Source: Buttiauxella agrestis ATCC 33320
GTDB taxonomy: Bacteria > Pseudomonadota > Gammaproteobacteria > Enterobacterales > Enterobacteriaceae
NCBI GenBank assembly: GCA_024169445.1
Contig: JALKFA010000001.1
Coordinates: 4,464,001 to 4,528,000 of the forward strand
Direction of reading: 5' to 3'
Length of the DNA stretch: 64,000 nucleotides
Below, piece after piece: positions 49,230 through 58,714 of this stretch. A program made the position numbers and the translations under genes. Each line of letters begins with the position of its first letter. The first letter of the stretch is position 1. The notes under the pieces were generated by a model, which did no database searches, had not been told where the DNA came from, and worked only from the letters and a program-made list of their open reading frames with translations.

Positions 49230-50168
49230 TCAGTTAAAAGGTTTCAGATCAACACGAGCCATCATGGCCGCCAGTTGAGTACGATCGGTAATACCGACGT
49301 TGCTCTGACTTACCGCCAGTGCCGCAACTGCCGTCGCCAGGCGTAAGGTATGTTCACTGGATTCACGCATTAACAGGCCGTAGATCAGCCCACCGACCAT
49401 GGAATCCCCGGCACCTACAGTGCTGACGACTTCACAACTTGGTGGTTTCGCTATCCATTCACCGGATGCGTTAACCCAAAGTGCGCCTTCAGCACCCAGA
49501 GAAATCACCACATGAGCAATCCCCTGTTCACGCAGCGCGTGGGCAGCATCAATCACATCTTTCATATCCGGAAGTTTACGACCTGCCCAGATTTCCAGTT
49601 CACGGCGGTTCGGTTTCACCAGCCATGGTGCCGCTTTCAGACCGGCGACTAATGCTTCGCGGCTACTATCGAAAATAATGCACGGACACTGGCTGCGCAG
49701 ACGGGTCATCCAGTCGGTGAAGGCTTCTGGAGAAACACCTGCGGGTAAGCTGCCACTGACGCAGACCATGTCGAACTGACCAAGCCAGCTCAGGGAATCC
49801 GCAACAAAGCGATCCCAATCCGACTGCGTGACTTCAAAACCAGAGAAGTTGAAATCGGTAACTTCACCGTCCTTCTCGGTTAGCTTAACGTTGATACGGG
49901 TACGGCCCTGCACCACCTGAAAACGGTTAGCAATGCCCAGTTCGCTGAACAATTGCTGAAAACCATCCTGGTTGTCTTTACCCAGGAAGCCGCCAACGGT
50001 AACGTCGATGCCCAGATCTTTCAGAACCTTAGCAACGTTGATGCCTTTACCCGCAGCGTGCAGGCCAGTGGTACGTACCAGGTTAACTTCACCACGTTCA
50101 ACTTCCGGGGTGTAACCGACAAGATCGTATGCCGGGTTCAGAGTAATTGTTGCGACGCGACGACTCAT
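49230..50168 (-). CDS. fruK: 1-phosphofructokinase FruK
   Basis: A 312-residue PfkB-family kinase (same length as E. coli FruK) that converts fructose 1-phosphate to fructose 1,6-bisphosphate. The ribokinase-family motifs are [15 protein letters not shown] (35-49) and [12 protein letters not shown] with catalytic base Asp255. Its start overlaps the fruB stop by 4 bases, so the two are translationally coupled. Confidence 0.96.
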   Translation of the reverse strand: MSRRVATITLNPAYDLVGYTPEVERGEVNLVRTTGLHAAGKGINVAKVLKDLGIDVTVGGFLGKDNQDGFQQLFSELGIANRFQVVQGRTRINVKLTEKDGEVTDFNFSGFEVTQSDWDRFVADSLSWLGQFDMVCVSGSLPAGVSPEAFTDWMTRLRSQCPCIIFDSSREALVAGLKAAPWLVKPNRRELEIWAGRKLPDMKDVIDAAHALREQGIAHVVISLGAEGALWVNASGEWIAKPPSCEVVSTVGAGDSMVGGLIYGLLMRESSEHTLRLATAVAALAVSQSNVGITDRTQLAAMMARVDLKPFN

Positions 50169-51298
50169 GCTGCCCCCTCGCCAAGACCGGCTGCGACTGC
50201 TTCACCAATCGCTTTCAGCGCTTGTTCAGCATCATCACCTTGTGCGGTAAAGCGCAAGTGATGGCCTTTCTTCACGCCAAGCGCCACAACTTTCATCAGG
50301 CTGCGGCCATTGGCAGGCTTGCCGGTGCCATCAAGGTTGGTCACGGTTATCTCACTGTTAAATTGTTTAATGGTGTTCACCAGCACGGTGCCCGGGCGAG
50401 CATGTAAACCGTGTTCATTGCGAATCTGGAATTCGGCGCTCAGGCTATTTTGTGCAGGCGCTGCGTCACTGGTCAGCAGCGTCAGCAACTCTGGCGCATC
50501 TGCGTTCAGCAAGCGGTCAGCCGTGTTGTTGATCAGCATGTCGCTCAGGCGGTTAAGGACCTGTAAGGGTTGATCGTCGGCCACAGCCACCGTCATCAAA
50601 AGCGATACCGGCTGGCCTTCAGTTTCAAATACAGCTGCAGGACGGCTGATAGCGACAGCGCTGGCAAGATTGCCTTCTGTGCTGTCGTTCAGCCAGATGC
50701 CCTGGCCTAAATAAAGGGGTTTGCTGGAAATAACATGGCTAACAAATTCGGTGTTTGCCGCACCAGCCTGTTTGATGCGCCCGGCATTTAATGCTTGCAG
50801 CGTCATCAAGTCGGTTGCGGTGACATCCAGCGCCAGTAATGAGTTATCGAACAGTAAAGATGCAGACTGTTTTTCGCCCATCAGCAAAGCGCGAAGTTCT
50901 TCTGCTGAAGTGGCGTTTTTAAGTTGTTCAGCTACCTCGTCATCGCTTAATACATGTGTCAGCTGACGCAGTAAACCGAGGTGCTCATCAGAGCTGGCGG
51001 CGATACCAATAGCGACATAAGCAGTCTGGCCTTCGCCCCACTCGATCCCTTGTGGGAACTGGAACACCTGAACGCCGGTTTTCAATACTAAATCGCGGGT
51101 ATCAGTGGTGCCGTGCGGAATGGCAATACCGTTACCCAGATAAGTAGAGGTTTGCAGCTCGCGAGCCAGCATACCTTCAACGTAGCCAATGCTGACATTG
51201 CCAGCTTGCGCAAGTGCTGCGGCAACCTGACGTATCGCTTCTTCTTTATTTCCGGCACTAGCACCGGGATGTATGTCTTGCACAGATAACTGGAACAT
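50165..51298 (-). CDS. fruB: PTS fructose diphosphoryl-transfer protein FruB
   Basis: A 377-residue cytoplasmic PTS protein (E. coli 376 aa) with an EIIA-Fru domain carrying phospho-His62 (IPHGT), a central M domain, and a C-terminal HPr-like domain with phospho-His299 (GLHARPG). It passes phosphate from EI to FruA. First gene of fruBKA; an AGGAGAGGAG leader provides the ribosome site. Two Cra boxes and a promoter lie upstream. Confidence 0.96.
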   Translation of the reverse strand: MFQLSVQDIHPGASAGNKEEAIRQVAAALAQAGNVSIGYVEGMLARELQTSTYLGNGIAIPHGTTDTRDLVLKTGVQVFQFPQGIEWGEGQTAYVAIGIAASSDEHLGLLRQLTHVLSDDEVAEQLKNATSAEELRALLMGEKQSASLLFDNSLLALDVTATDLMTLQALNAGRIKQAGAANTEFVSHVISSKPLYLGQGIWLNDSTEGNLASAVAISRPAAVFETEGQPVSLLMTVAVADDQPLQVLNRLSDMLINNTADRLLNADAPELLTLLTSDAAPAQNSLSAEFQIRNEHGLHARPGTVLVNTIKQFNSEITVTNLDGTGKPANGRSLMKVVALGVKKGHHLRFTAQGDDAEQALKAIGEAVAAGLGEGAA

Positions 51299-51319
51299 GG
51301 TTCTCCTCTCCTGCTGAAT

Positions 51320-51398
51320 TGAAACGATTCAGCTGCAATGAGAAAAAATGCGCCATCCCACTCCTGATACAAAATAAGACGACGCTGAAACGTTTCAA
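51320..51398 (-). promoter_or_regulatory. fruBKA promoter with two Cra (FruR) boxes
   Basis: O1 is TGAAACGATTCA (51320-51331) and O2 is the perfect palindrome TGAAACGTTTCA (51386-51397), 66 bases apart centre to centre, both the Cra consensus. On the minus strand TTGAAA (51393-51398) and TATTTT (51371-51376), 16 bases apart, form the promoter, with O2 over the -35. E. coli fru has the same two-operator layout. The rest of the fruB-setB gap (to 51668) shows only a small hairpin (TTCAGC / GCTGAA near 51540). Confidence 0.85.
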
Positions 51399-51668
51399 GG
51401 AGTGTGAAGATTCCCCGCGATTCAGGCAAGTCATGTTGTGATTTCGTTGCCGAAATTTAGAGGTTACGCACATTTTTACCGCGATAGTCGCGGCAATTAC
51501 AAACAACGACACGGTGCGTTCAGCACTCAATGTAGAAACTTCAGCTTTTGCTGAACCTAAACAGGAACAGCGTTTTAACTTTTCGGGCTGCTTTTGATTT
51601 GAACAACTGTTTATTTCCTGACAAGGCGCGTAAACTCCGCGCGTTCATTGATAAGCGACACTGAGAGC

Positions 51669-52850
51669 ATGCAAAACTCCCCGATAGCAGCAACCCGCAA
51701 GCCCCTTGATATCACTTCTTCTGCCTTTTTGATTGTAGCTTTTTTGACCGGAATTGCGGGTGCATTACAAACCCCGACTCTGAGCCTGTTTCTGACTGAA
51801 GAAGTTCATGTCCGTCCGGCGATGGTAGGTTTCTTTTTTACCGGCAGCGCGGTTATCGGTATTTTGGTCAGCCAGTTTCTGGCTGGCCGCTCCGATCGCA
51901 AAGGCGATCGGAAATCGCTCATTTTTGTTTGCTGTTTATTGGGCGCTTTAGCCTGCGTGCTGTTTGCCTGGAACCGTAACTATTTCGTGTTGCTGTTTGT
52001 CGGGGTTTTCCTCAGCAGCTTTGGCTCTACCGCGAACCCACAAATGTTTGCCCTGGCGCGCGAACATGCAGACCGCACTGGTCGCGAGGCCGTGATGTTC
52101 AGCTCTATTTTGCGTGCGCAGGTATCGCTCGCCTGGGTTATTGGCCCGCCAATCGCTTACGCACTGGCTCTTGGGTTTGGCTTTACCGCGATGTATCTCA
52201 GTGCCGCACTGGCGTTTGTGGTGTGCAGTGTGATGGTGCGAATGCTGTTACCGTCGATGCGCAAAGAATTGGCAGTGAAAACCACCACACTTGAAGCCCC
52301 CCGCCGTAACCGTCGTGACGCCTTACTGCTGTTTGTTGCTTGCACCATGATGTGGGGCTGTAACAGCCTGTACATCATTAATATGCCGCTTTACATCATT
52401 CATGAATTACATCTGCCGGAGAAACTAGCGGGTGTGATGATGGGGACAGCCGCCGGGCTTGAGATCCCAACGATGCTGATTGCCGGTTACTACGCCAAAC
52501 GCTTCGGTAAGCGCTTCCTGATGCGTATTGCAGGCGTTGCAGGACTGCTGTTTTACATTGGTATGCTAACGCTGCATAACGAATTTATGCTGCTGGCTTT
52601 GCAGGTGCTGAACGCGATTTTCATCGGCATTTTGGCGGGTATCGGCATGCTCTATTTTCAGGATTTAATGCCAGGCCAGGCAGGAGCTGCAACCACGCTG
52701 TATACCAATACCACGCGTGTCGGCTGGATTATTGCCGGGTCGATGGCCGGTGTGGTAGCTGAAATCTGGAACTACCACACCGTGTTTTATATCGCGCTGG
52801 GCATGATTGGCATCACAGCCTGGTGCATGGTACGCATCAAAGACATTTAG
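51669..52850 (+). CDS. setB: Sugar efflux MFS transporter SetB
   Basis: A 393-residue, 12-helix MFS exporter, exactly the E. coli SetB length, with LTGIAGALQTPTLSLFLTEEV in helix 1, the loop motif QFLAGRSDRKGDRK between helices 2 and 3, and NPQMFALAREHADRTGREAVMFSS. SetB exports glucose, lactose and related sugars in E. coli. The ATG at 51669 (MQNSP) matches the E. coli start (MHNSP). It is convergent with the binding-protein gene that follows, with only 13 bases between stops. Confidence 0.94.
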   Translation: MQNSPIAATRKPLDITSSAFLIVAFLTGIAGALQTPTLSLFLTEEVHVRPAMVGFFFTGSAVIGILVSQFLAGRSDRKGDRKSLIFVCCLLGALACVLFAWNRNYFVLLFVGVFLSSFGSTANPQMFALAREHADRTGREAVMFSSILRAQVSLAWVIGPPIAYALALGFGFTAMYLSAALAFVVCSVMVRMLLPSMRKELAVKTTTLEAPRRNRRDALLLFVACTMMWGCNSLYIINMPLYIIHELHLPEKLAGVMMGTAAGLEIPTMLIAGYYAKRFGKRFLMRIAGVAGLLFYIGMLTLHNEFMLLALQVLNAIFIGILAGIGMLYFQDLMPGQAGAATTLYTNTTRVGWIIAGSMAGVVAEIWNYHTVFYIALGMIGITAWCMVRIKDI

Positions 52851-52863
52851 CCTGCCCGTTTAT

Positions 52864-54471
52864 TTAGTGCTGCTTGATATACAGCTCCTTGCTATAAACG
52901 TAATCCTGCGGGTTATGCAGTGGGAAACCGCCGACATAAGGCTTTAGCACTTTGATCATTGGCTGATAATACAGCGGGATAAGCGGAGCTTGTTGATTGA
53001 TTCTGCGTTCGGCTTCGGCGTACAACTCGTTGCGTTTTTTGGCATCAGTGCTGCTGGAAGCCTGCGTAATCAGTTGATTATACTGAGCATCCTGCCAGTG
53101 CCCGACATTTTCAGGGTTGTTTGCCAGTAGCGTATTCAAAAAGGTAGAAGGTTCGTTATAAGTAGCATCCCAGGACTGACGCGATAACATAAAATCCCCG
53201 CTCCGCCGGGAATCGAGATAGGTTTTCCACTCCATGTTACGCAGAGTGACGTTAGCTCGTAGATTTTTCTGCCAAATTGAAGCCAACGCTATCGCCGTTT
53301 TTTCATGCAGATCGTATTTGTTGTAAAAAATCTCAAACGACAGTGGATGCTCTGCATCATATCCAGCCTCCTTTAACAACGCTTGTGCCTCGGCGATACG
53401 CGTTCGCATGGGTTGCGACAGATCGGGTAATTCAGGAGGCATGAAATCCGCGACCTGAGCAGGCGTCAAAGTTGTAGCAGGCACGCGCAGACCTAGCACT
53501 TTTTCAGCAATCAGCTCCCGGTCTGCTGTCAGGTATAACGCACGGCGGACTCGCACATCGTTAAACGGTGCTTTCATGGTATTGAAGGTGTAAAACTCGG
53601 TATTCAGGCGTGGAAGAGTCAGCAACTCTTGTGGCGTTTGTCGTTGAATCGCAGAGATTTGCTGGGCGGGAACCCAGGTTAAATCAACATCCCCAGCCCG
53701 GTAGCGGTTATAACCTGAAACAGCATTGTCGATGACCAGATACTCAACCTGCTCCAGCACTGTTTTCTGATTATTCCAGTAATGTGGATTACGTTTCGCG
53801 ATAATTTTCTCATTCACTATCCAGCGCTCCAACACGAACGCCCCGTTGGTCACAATATTCTCTGGCCGCGTCCAACGGTCACCATACTGCGCCACCTGGC
53901 GGTGCGGTACCGGGAATGTCGTGGGCCATGCCAGCATGGAAATAAACCATGGCGTAGCCTGGTCGAGCTTGATCTCCAGCGTATGTTGGTCCACAGCACG
54001 GATACCCAGTTCCTGAGGAGCGAGTTTTCCGCTGACAATCTGTTGGGCATTAACAACGTGTGCCGCGGCTAAATAGTCAGCAAAGGGGCTGGCAATCGCC
54101 GGGTCAACTGCCCGCTGCCAGCCGGTGACAAAATCTTGCGCCGTCAGCGCCGATCCGTCTGACCACGTTAGCCCGGGGCGTAAGCTGAAAATGTAAGTTT
54201 TTCCATCGTCACTTTTTTGCCAACTCTGTGCCTGCGCGGGTTGGGGATTCCCTTCGCCATCCAGCCATATCAGCCCTTCAAAAAGATCCAGTGCCACCTG
54301 CGCGGCAGTATTTTCCTCCACTCTTTGCGGATCAATGCTGTTCGGATCGCTGTGATTGTTATAGCGGAAAATTTGCTGGGGGGAGAGCACGGTTCCTGGT
54401 GGGATTTCAGCGGCCTGCAGAGGCAGCACTGCCATCAGGCTGACCAGCCATAACAGTAGATTTTTACTCAT
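52864..54471 (-). CDS. OppA/MppA-like peptide-binding periplasmic protein
   Basis: A 535-residue solute-binding protein of the SBP_bac_5 (OppA/MppA) family. The signal peptide is MSKNLLLWLVSLMAVLPLQA. Typical stretches are DPNSIDPQRVEENTAAQVALDLFEGL, WSDGSALTAQDFVTGWQRAVDP and TNGAFVLERWIVNEKIIAKRNPHYW. No permease or ATPase gene is nearby, so like MppA it probably borrows the Opp machinery to take up peptides or murein tripeptide. It lies between setB and yeiW, which are neighbours in E. coli K-12. The ATG at 54471 is used; GGAAAAGGAAATACC precedes it. Confidence 0.88.
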   Translation of the reverse strand: MSKNLLLWLVSLMAVLPLQAAEIPPGTVLSPQQIFRYNNHSDPNSIDPQRVEENTAAQVALDLFEGLIWLDGEGNPQPAQAQSWQKSDDGKTYIFSLRPGLTWSDGSALTAQDFVTGWQRAVDPAIASPFADYLAAAHVVNAQQIVSGKLAPQELGIRAVDQHTLEIKLDQATPWFISMLAWPTTFPVPHRQVAQYGDRWTRPENIVTNGAFVLERWIVNEKIIAKRNPHYWNNQKTVLEQVEYLVIDNAVSGYNRYRAGDVDLTWVPAQQISAIQRQTPQELLTLPRLNTEFYTFNTMKAPFNDVRVRRALYLTADRELIAEKVLGLRVPATTLTPAQVADFMPPELPDLSQPMRTRIAEAQALLKEAGYDAEHPLSFEIFYNKYDLHEKTAIALASIWQKNLRANVTLRNMEWKTYLDSRRSGDFMLSRQSWDATYNEPSTFLNTLLANNPENVGHWQDAQYNQLITQASSSTDAKKRNELYAEAERRINQQAPLIPLYYQPMIKVLKPYVGGFPLHNPQDYVYSKELYIKQH

Positions 54472-54589
54472 GGTATTTCCTTTTCCCAATGATTGATTCC
54501 TGCTGATAGATTCAGACAGGCAAAGGCAAGGAATTTATATCATGATCAACATGTTAAATATTTGACCCTATTCTGGTTATGGTAGAATA

Positions 54590-54611
54590 AACGGCCAGGA
54601 TATGGGCCGTT
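54590..54611 (-). terminator. Stem-loop at the end of yeiW
   Basis: AACGGCC / GGCCGTT (7 bp) with an 8-base loop overlaps the yeiW stop codon; on the minus strand TTTATTCT follows, a modest terminator. Confidence 0.55.
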
Positions 54612-54864
54612 AAGGGGCCGTCGCCGCTTCGAGATATATCAGATAATCCATGGCTTGCTGGCGCGTGGTGCCACACATTTCACGCGTGGCTTGCAGACTG
54701 GCGCAGACCTTCGGCCTGAGCGGAGAAAGAAAAATTTTACAACGCATGTCAGCGCCAAGTTGAATGCAGGATGTATTGGCCGGCTTGCCATGCGGCATGC
54801 CAGGGATTGGGCTTGATACGGAAGGCGCGGTACAACATGCGCCGCAATCGGGACGACAGTCCAT
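54610..54864 (-). CDS. yeiW: Cysteine-cluster protein YeiW (UPF0153)
   Basis: An 84-residue protein, the E. coli YeiW length when the ATG at 54864 is used ([11 protein letters not shown]); GGAG lies 9 bases upstream. The frame is open 23 codons further but that part lacks support. Cysteines in [22 protein letters not shown] and MCG form the metal-binding set of the CxxCxxxC (Zn or Fe-S) family. No function is established. Confidence 0.88.
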   Translation of the reverse strand: MDCRPDCGACCTAPSVSSPIPGMPHGKPANTSCIQLGADMRCKIFLSPLRPKVCASLQATREMCGTTRQQAMDYLIYLEAATAP

Positions 54865-55030
54865 CTGCAATGCTCCGGTGGGCTGACAAGGATCTGGACT
54901 GTAGCAGTAGTCACGTGGCTTTACTATGTGCATTTATCGGCTTTCAGCAGTGAATCCGCTTGCCTGAAACTCGCCCCGCGAGTAATTTGTCGCAATATTT
55001 TCGACTCTCAATTTTTTACAGGAAACATCG

Positions 55031-55603
55031 ATGGCAAGAGCTAACGAAGTCAAAAAAGGTATGGTACTGAATTACAACGGCAAACTGCTGATTGTTAAAG
55101 ATATTGATATTCAGGCACCGAGCGCACGTGGCGCTGCAACCCTCTATAAAATGCGTTTTTCTGATGTCCGTACTGGCCAGAAAGTTGAAGAGCGCTTTAA
55201 AGGTGACGATATCGTCGACACCATTACCCTGACCCGCCGTTACGTTGATTTCTCTTACATCGATGGCAACGAATACGTGTTCATGGATAAAGAAGATTAC
55301 ACCCCGTATATCTTCTCTAAAGATCAGATTGAAGACGAGTTGCAGTTCATTCCAGAAGGCGGCATGCCAGACATGCAGGTTCTGACCTGGGATGGCCAAC
55401 TGCTGGCACTTGAACTGCCACAGACTGTGGATCTGGAAATTGTTGAAACCGCACCAGGCATCAAAGGCGCGTCAGCAAGCTCCCGTACCAAGCCCGCAAC
55501 GATGTCGACTGGCCTGGTGATTCAGGTTCCAGAATATATGGTGACCGGTGAAAAGATCCGCATCCATATCGCTGAAAAGCGTTCTATGGGTCGTGCAGAT
55601 TAA
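55031..55603 (+). CDS. efpL: EF-P-like translation factor EfpL (YeiP)
   Basis: A 190-residue elongation factor P paralogue, the same length as E. coli YeiP. It has the three beta-barrel domains of EF-P. The loop tip has Arg33 in APSARGAA instead of the modified lysine of EF-P. EfpL helps ribosomes through polyproline and some other stall-prone motifs without EpmAB modification. GGAAACATCG precedes the ATG, and a perfect terminator follows. Confidence 0.96.
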   Translation: MARANEVKKGMVLNYNGKLLIVKDIDIQAPSARGAATLYKMRFSDVRTGQKVEERFKGDDIVDTITLTRRYVDFSYIDGNEYVFMDKEDYTPYIFSKDQIEDELQFIPEGGMPDMQVLTWDGQLLALELPQTVDLEIVETAPGIKGASASSRTKPATMSTGLVIQVPEYMVTGEKIRIHIAEKRSMGRAD

Positions 55604-55620
55604 TTGCTGTTTAGAATGCA

Positions 55621-55647
55621 AAAACGCGCCAATTGGCGCGTTTTTTT
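55621..55647 (+). terminator. Terminator after efpL
   Basis: A perfect palindrome AAAACGCGCCAATTGGCGCG followed by seven T gives a 10-bp-type stem directly after efpL. Confidence 0.9.
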
Positions 55648-55659
55648 ATGTCTGTAAAA

Positions 55660-55706
55660 CCCCCTCATCCCGACCTTCACCCTGAGGGAGAAGGAGACAA
55701 TCAGGG
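55660..55706. repeat. Dispersed repeat (CCCTCACCCC type), copy 3, partial
   Basis: CCCCCTCATCCCGACC then CCCTGAGGGAGAAGGAG matches the arms of the repeats at 10.7 and 38.6 kb, with the inner part shortened. It lies just past the uxuA stop, between two convergent genes. Confidence 0.65.
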
Positions 55707-55716
55707 TATTTTCAGC

Positions 55717-56910
55717 TTACTTCAGCAAGTCCGGGAACAGGGTCTGTTTCAGAGCCAGTTCCACACCGCGTACTTCAGCCAGACCTTTCAGGCGGCCAAT
55801 TGCTGAATAACCAGGGTTGGTTTTCTTGTGCAGGTCGTCAAGCATCTGGTGGCCGTGATCCGGACGCATTGGGATCGGACGCACATCACCGGCATTTTTA
55901 CGACGCTGTTCTTCAGTCAGAATCGCTTTCACCACCGCAACCATGTTCACATCACCTTGCAGGTGCGCGCCTTCATGGAAGGTTTTCGGGTTATCTTCGC
56001 GGCAAGTTGCGCGCAGATGGGTAAAGTGAATGCGATCGCCGAAGGTTTCAATCATCCGCACCAGGTCGTTATCAGCGCGAACGCCATAAGAACCGGTACA
56101 CATGGTGAAGCCGTTATAAATGCTGTTGACGGTTTCTTTCAGCCACTGCATATCTTCAATGGTAGAAACGATACGCGGCAGGCCAAGAATTGGACGCGGT
56201 GGATCGTCCGGGTGAACTGCCAGACGCACGCCAACTTCTTCTGCTACGGCAACAATCGCACGCAGGAAGTACGCCATGTTTTCGCGTAATTGATCTTTGC
56301 TGATGCCGTCATATTCCGCCAGACGCGCACGGAATTGGTCCAGGGTGTAACCCTCTTCCGCACCGGGTAAACCGGCAATGATATTGCGGGTCAGTTTTTC
56401 TTTTTCGGCATCAGACATATTGTTGAAGTAGTCCAGCGCCTGACGCTGCTCTTCTTCGCTGTAATCCGCTTCAGCGCCTTTGCGCTTCAGGATGTGCAGC
56501 TCAAATGCCGCAAAGGCAATCTGGTCAAAACGCAGGGCTTTTGAGCCATCTGGCAATTCATATTCCAGGTCTGTGCGCGTCCAGTCCAGAATTGGCATGA
56601 AGTTGTAGCACACGGTGTCGATGCCACATTCTGCCAGGTTACGAATGCTTTGTTGGTAGTTTGCGATATGCTTATCGTAGTCACCGGAGTGAGTTTTAAT
56701 TTCTTCGTGCACCGGGATACTTTCTACTACAGACCAGGTCAGCCCTTTCGCTGCCAACACGGCTTGACGCTCTTTAATGTCAGCAACCGGCCAAACTTCG
56801 CCATTTGGGATGTGATGCAGAGCAGTAACGACACCGGTCGCGCCCGCTTGACGCACATCATCCAGAGATACCGGGTCTTTTGGGCCATACCAACGCCATG
56901 TTTGTTCCAT
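55717..56910 (-). CDS. uxuA: Mannonate dehydratase UxuA
   Basis: A 397-residue enzyme (E. coli UxuA 394 aa) that dehydrates D-mannonate to 2-keto-3-deoxygluconate in hexuronate breakdown. Family stretches are [28 protein letters not shown] at the start, [32 protein letters not shown] and [11 protein letters not shown]. In E. coli uxuA sits with uxuB and uxuR elsewhere; here it is divergent from yeiQ. GAGGAAC precedes the ATG. An ExuR/UxuR-like site lies 18 bases upstream of the start. Confidence 0.95.
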   Translation of the reverse strand: MEQTWRWYGPKDPVSLDDVRQAGATGVVTALHHIPNGEVWPVADIKERQAVLAAKGLTWSVVESIPVHEEIKTHSGDYDKHIANYQQSIRNLAECGIDTVCYNFMPILDWTRTDLEYELPDGSKALRFDQIAFAAFELHILKRKGAEADYSEEEQRQALDYFNNMSDAEKEKLTRNIIAGLPGAEEGYTLDQFRARLAEYDGISKDQLRENMAYFLRAIVAVAEEVGVRLAVHPDDPPRPILGLPRIVSTIEDMQWLKETVNSIYNGFTMCTGSYGVRADNDLVRMIETFGDRIHFTHLRATCREDNPKTFHEGAHLQGDVNMVAVVKAILTEEQRRKNAGDVRPIPMRPDHGHQMLDDLHKKTNPGYSAIGRLKGLAEVRGVELALKQTLFPDLLK

Positions 56911-56927
56911 CGACAGTTCCTCAGTTA

Positions 56928-57074
56928 AGTTGTCATACCAATTATAAATGCTGTATTGACTACTACCATACCGGATTCTTCTTTTCGGTCAATTTTTGCG
57001 GTGATATTGGTTGATCCAGCTCACATTAAAGGGATAAAGCCAGCACACCAATTTAATTTGTTGTCATATAACTT
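56928..57074. promoter_or_regulatory. Pair of ExuR/UxuR-like operators between uxuA and yeiQ
   Basis: AGTTGTCATACCAATT (56928-56943) agrees with the hexuronate regulator consensus AATTGGTATACCAATT at 13 of 16 positions and sits close to the uxuA start. TGTTGTCATATAACTT (57059-57074) shares 12 of 16 positions with it and lies 45 bases before yeiQ. Shared control of both genes is inferred; no regulator gene is next to them. Confidence 0.6.
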
Positions 57075-57118
57075 TAGACTGCGCAATGTTACTAATTCGT
57101 TAATCAGGATTTACAATT

Positions 57119-58582
57119 ATGAATACAATTGCTTCGGTCACGCTCCCCGCCAGCGTTCAGCAGCCACGCTATGATCGCAAAGCGTTAAAAACCCGCATCG
57201 TCCATTTTGGTTTTGGCGCATTTCATCGTGCACACCAGGCGCTGTTAACCGATCGGGTACTCAATAAATTGGCGGGCGATTGGGGCATTTGTGAAATTAG
57301 CTTGTTCAGTGGCGACAAACTGATGAGCGCGCTGCGGGCCCAGGATCATTTATATACCGTGCTGGAAAAAGGCCGTGACGGTAACCAGGCAATTATTATT
57401 GGTGCGGTGAATGAGTGCCTGAACGCAAAACTTGATGGCCTTGATGCAATCATTGAGAAGTTCTGCGAACCGCAGGTGGCGATTGTTTCCCTGACTGTGA
57501 CTGAAAAGGGTTATTGCATCGACCCGGCGACCGGAAAACTCGACAATAGTAACGAACGAATTATTCACGATTTGCAAAATCCTGCCGAGCCCCATTCTGC
57601 ACCAGGCATTCTGGTGGAAGCACTTAATCGCCGTCGCGAGCGCGGGTTGTGTCCCTTTACCGTACTTTCCTGCGACAACATTCCCGACAACGGCCATGTC
57701 GTTCGCAACGCGGTTATTGGCATGGCAGAAACGCGCAGCCAGGAGTTAGCCGACTGGATCCGTGAGCACGTGACCTTCCCAAGCACCATGGTCGACAGAA
57801 TTGTCCCTGCGGCAACGCCGGAATCACTGCAAGAAATCACCGATGCCTTAGGCGTAGAAGATCCATGCGCGATTTCAGGCGAACCGTTTATCCAGTGGGT
57901 GATTGAAGATAACTTTGTCGCTGGCCGCCCGGCATGGGAAGAAGTGGGTGTTGAGATGGTCGACGACGTGATGCCATGGGAACAAATGAAGCTGCGCATG
58001 CTTAACGGCAGCCACTCTTTCCTCGCGTATCTCGGCTATCTGGCGGGCTATCAGCACGTCAATGATTGTATGGCTGATAACAATTTCCGCCTGGCTGCGC
58101 ATCGCTTAATGATGCAGGAACAAGCGCCGACACTGCGCGTGACTGGTGTCGATTTGCAGCAGTATGCACATAAGTTACTCGACCGTTTCGAAAACCCGGC
58201 GCTGAAACATCGCACGTGGCAAATCGCGATGGACGGTAGCCAGAAACTGCCGCAACGTATGCTGGAAAGTGTGCGCTGGCATCTCCAGCAAGGTGATGAA
58301 TGGCCTTGTCTTGCACTGGGCATTGCAGGCTGGATGCGTTATGTCAGCGGCACTGATGACGCTGGCAATGAGATTGATATTCGTGATCCGCTGGCCGGAA
58401 AAATAAAAATGCTGGTTGAAAGCAGCACTACTGAAGAACGGGTACTCGCCCTGCTCAACCTGCATGAAATCTTTGGTAGCGACCTGCCTGTTGATGAACA
58501 ATTTGTTGCCCGTATCCAAATTGCGTGGAGCGAATTATGCAACCTCGGCGCGCGCGAAGCAGTCGCAAAACTGGTCGATTAA
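57119..58582 (+). CDS. yeiQ: Mannitol dehydrogenase family oxidoreductase YeiQ (UxuB-like)
   Basis: A 487-residue member of the polyol/mannonate dehydrogenase family (E. coli YeiQ 488 aa, paralogue of fructuronate reductase UxuB). Landmarks are VHFGFGAFHRAHQALLTDRVL (Rossmann part), VSLTVTEKGYCID, LSCDNIPDNGHVVRNAV, and the catalytic helix MKLRMLNGSHSFLAYLGYLAG with the conserved Lys and Asn-His. Its placement opposite uxuA suggests it acts as the fructuronate/mannonate oxidoreductase of the same pathway. CAGGA precedes the ATG. Confidence 0.93.
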   Translation: MNTIASVTLPASVQQPRYDRKALKTRIVHFGFGAFHRAHQALLTDRVLNKLAGDWGICEISLFSGDKLMSALRAQDHLYTVLEKGRDGNQAIIIGAVNECLNAKLDGLDAIIEKFCEPQVAIVSLTVTEKGYCIDPATGKLDNSNERIIHDLQNPAEPHSAPGILVEALNRRRERGLCPFTVLSCDNIPDNGHVVRNAVIGMAETRSQELADWIREHVTFPSTMVDRIVPAATPESLQEITDALGVEDPCAISGEPFIQWVIEDNFVAGRPAWEEVGVEMVDDVMPWEQMKLRMLNGSHSFLAYLGYLAGYQHVNDCMADNNFRLAAHRLMMQEQAPTLRVTGVDLQQYAHKLLDRFENPALKHRTWQIAMDGSQKLPQRMLESVRWHLQQGDEWPCLALGIAGWMRYVSGTDDAGNEIDIRDPLAGKIKMLVESSTTEERVLALLNLHEIFGSDLPVDEQFVARIQIAWSELCNLGAREAVAKLVD

Positions 58583-58614
58583 TTTAACGATCTATGCCCT
58601 TAAACGCGCTGAAC

Positions 58615-58647
58615 AAGGAAGCGAGGCGCGTTCAGTCTTCCTTTTTT
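58615..58647 (+). terminator. Possible terminator after yeiQ
   Basis: AAGGAAG (58615-58621) can pair with CTTCCTT (58637-58643) ahead of four more T; an alternative stem CTGAAC / GTTCAG overlaps it. Plausible but with a large loop. Confidence 0.5.
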
Positions 58648-58714
58648 CATCAATATTGTTCAGGATTGTGATCATTCAATCACGTAAGGTTTACTAAACC
58701 TGTCCGGAGCACCT

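Noticed and set aside
51540-51555. Hairpin TTCAGC/GCTGAA between fruB and setB as a terminator or sRNA
   Set aside because: Short stem, no T tract, and no promoter pairing that would make an RNA gene credible.
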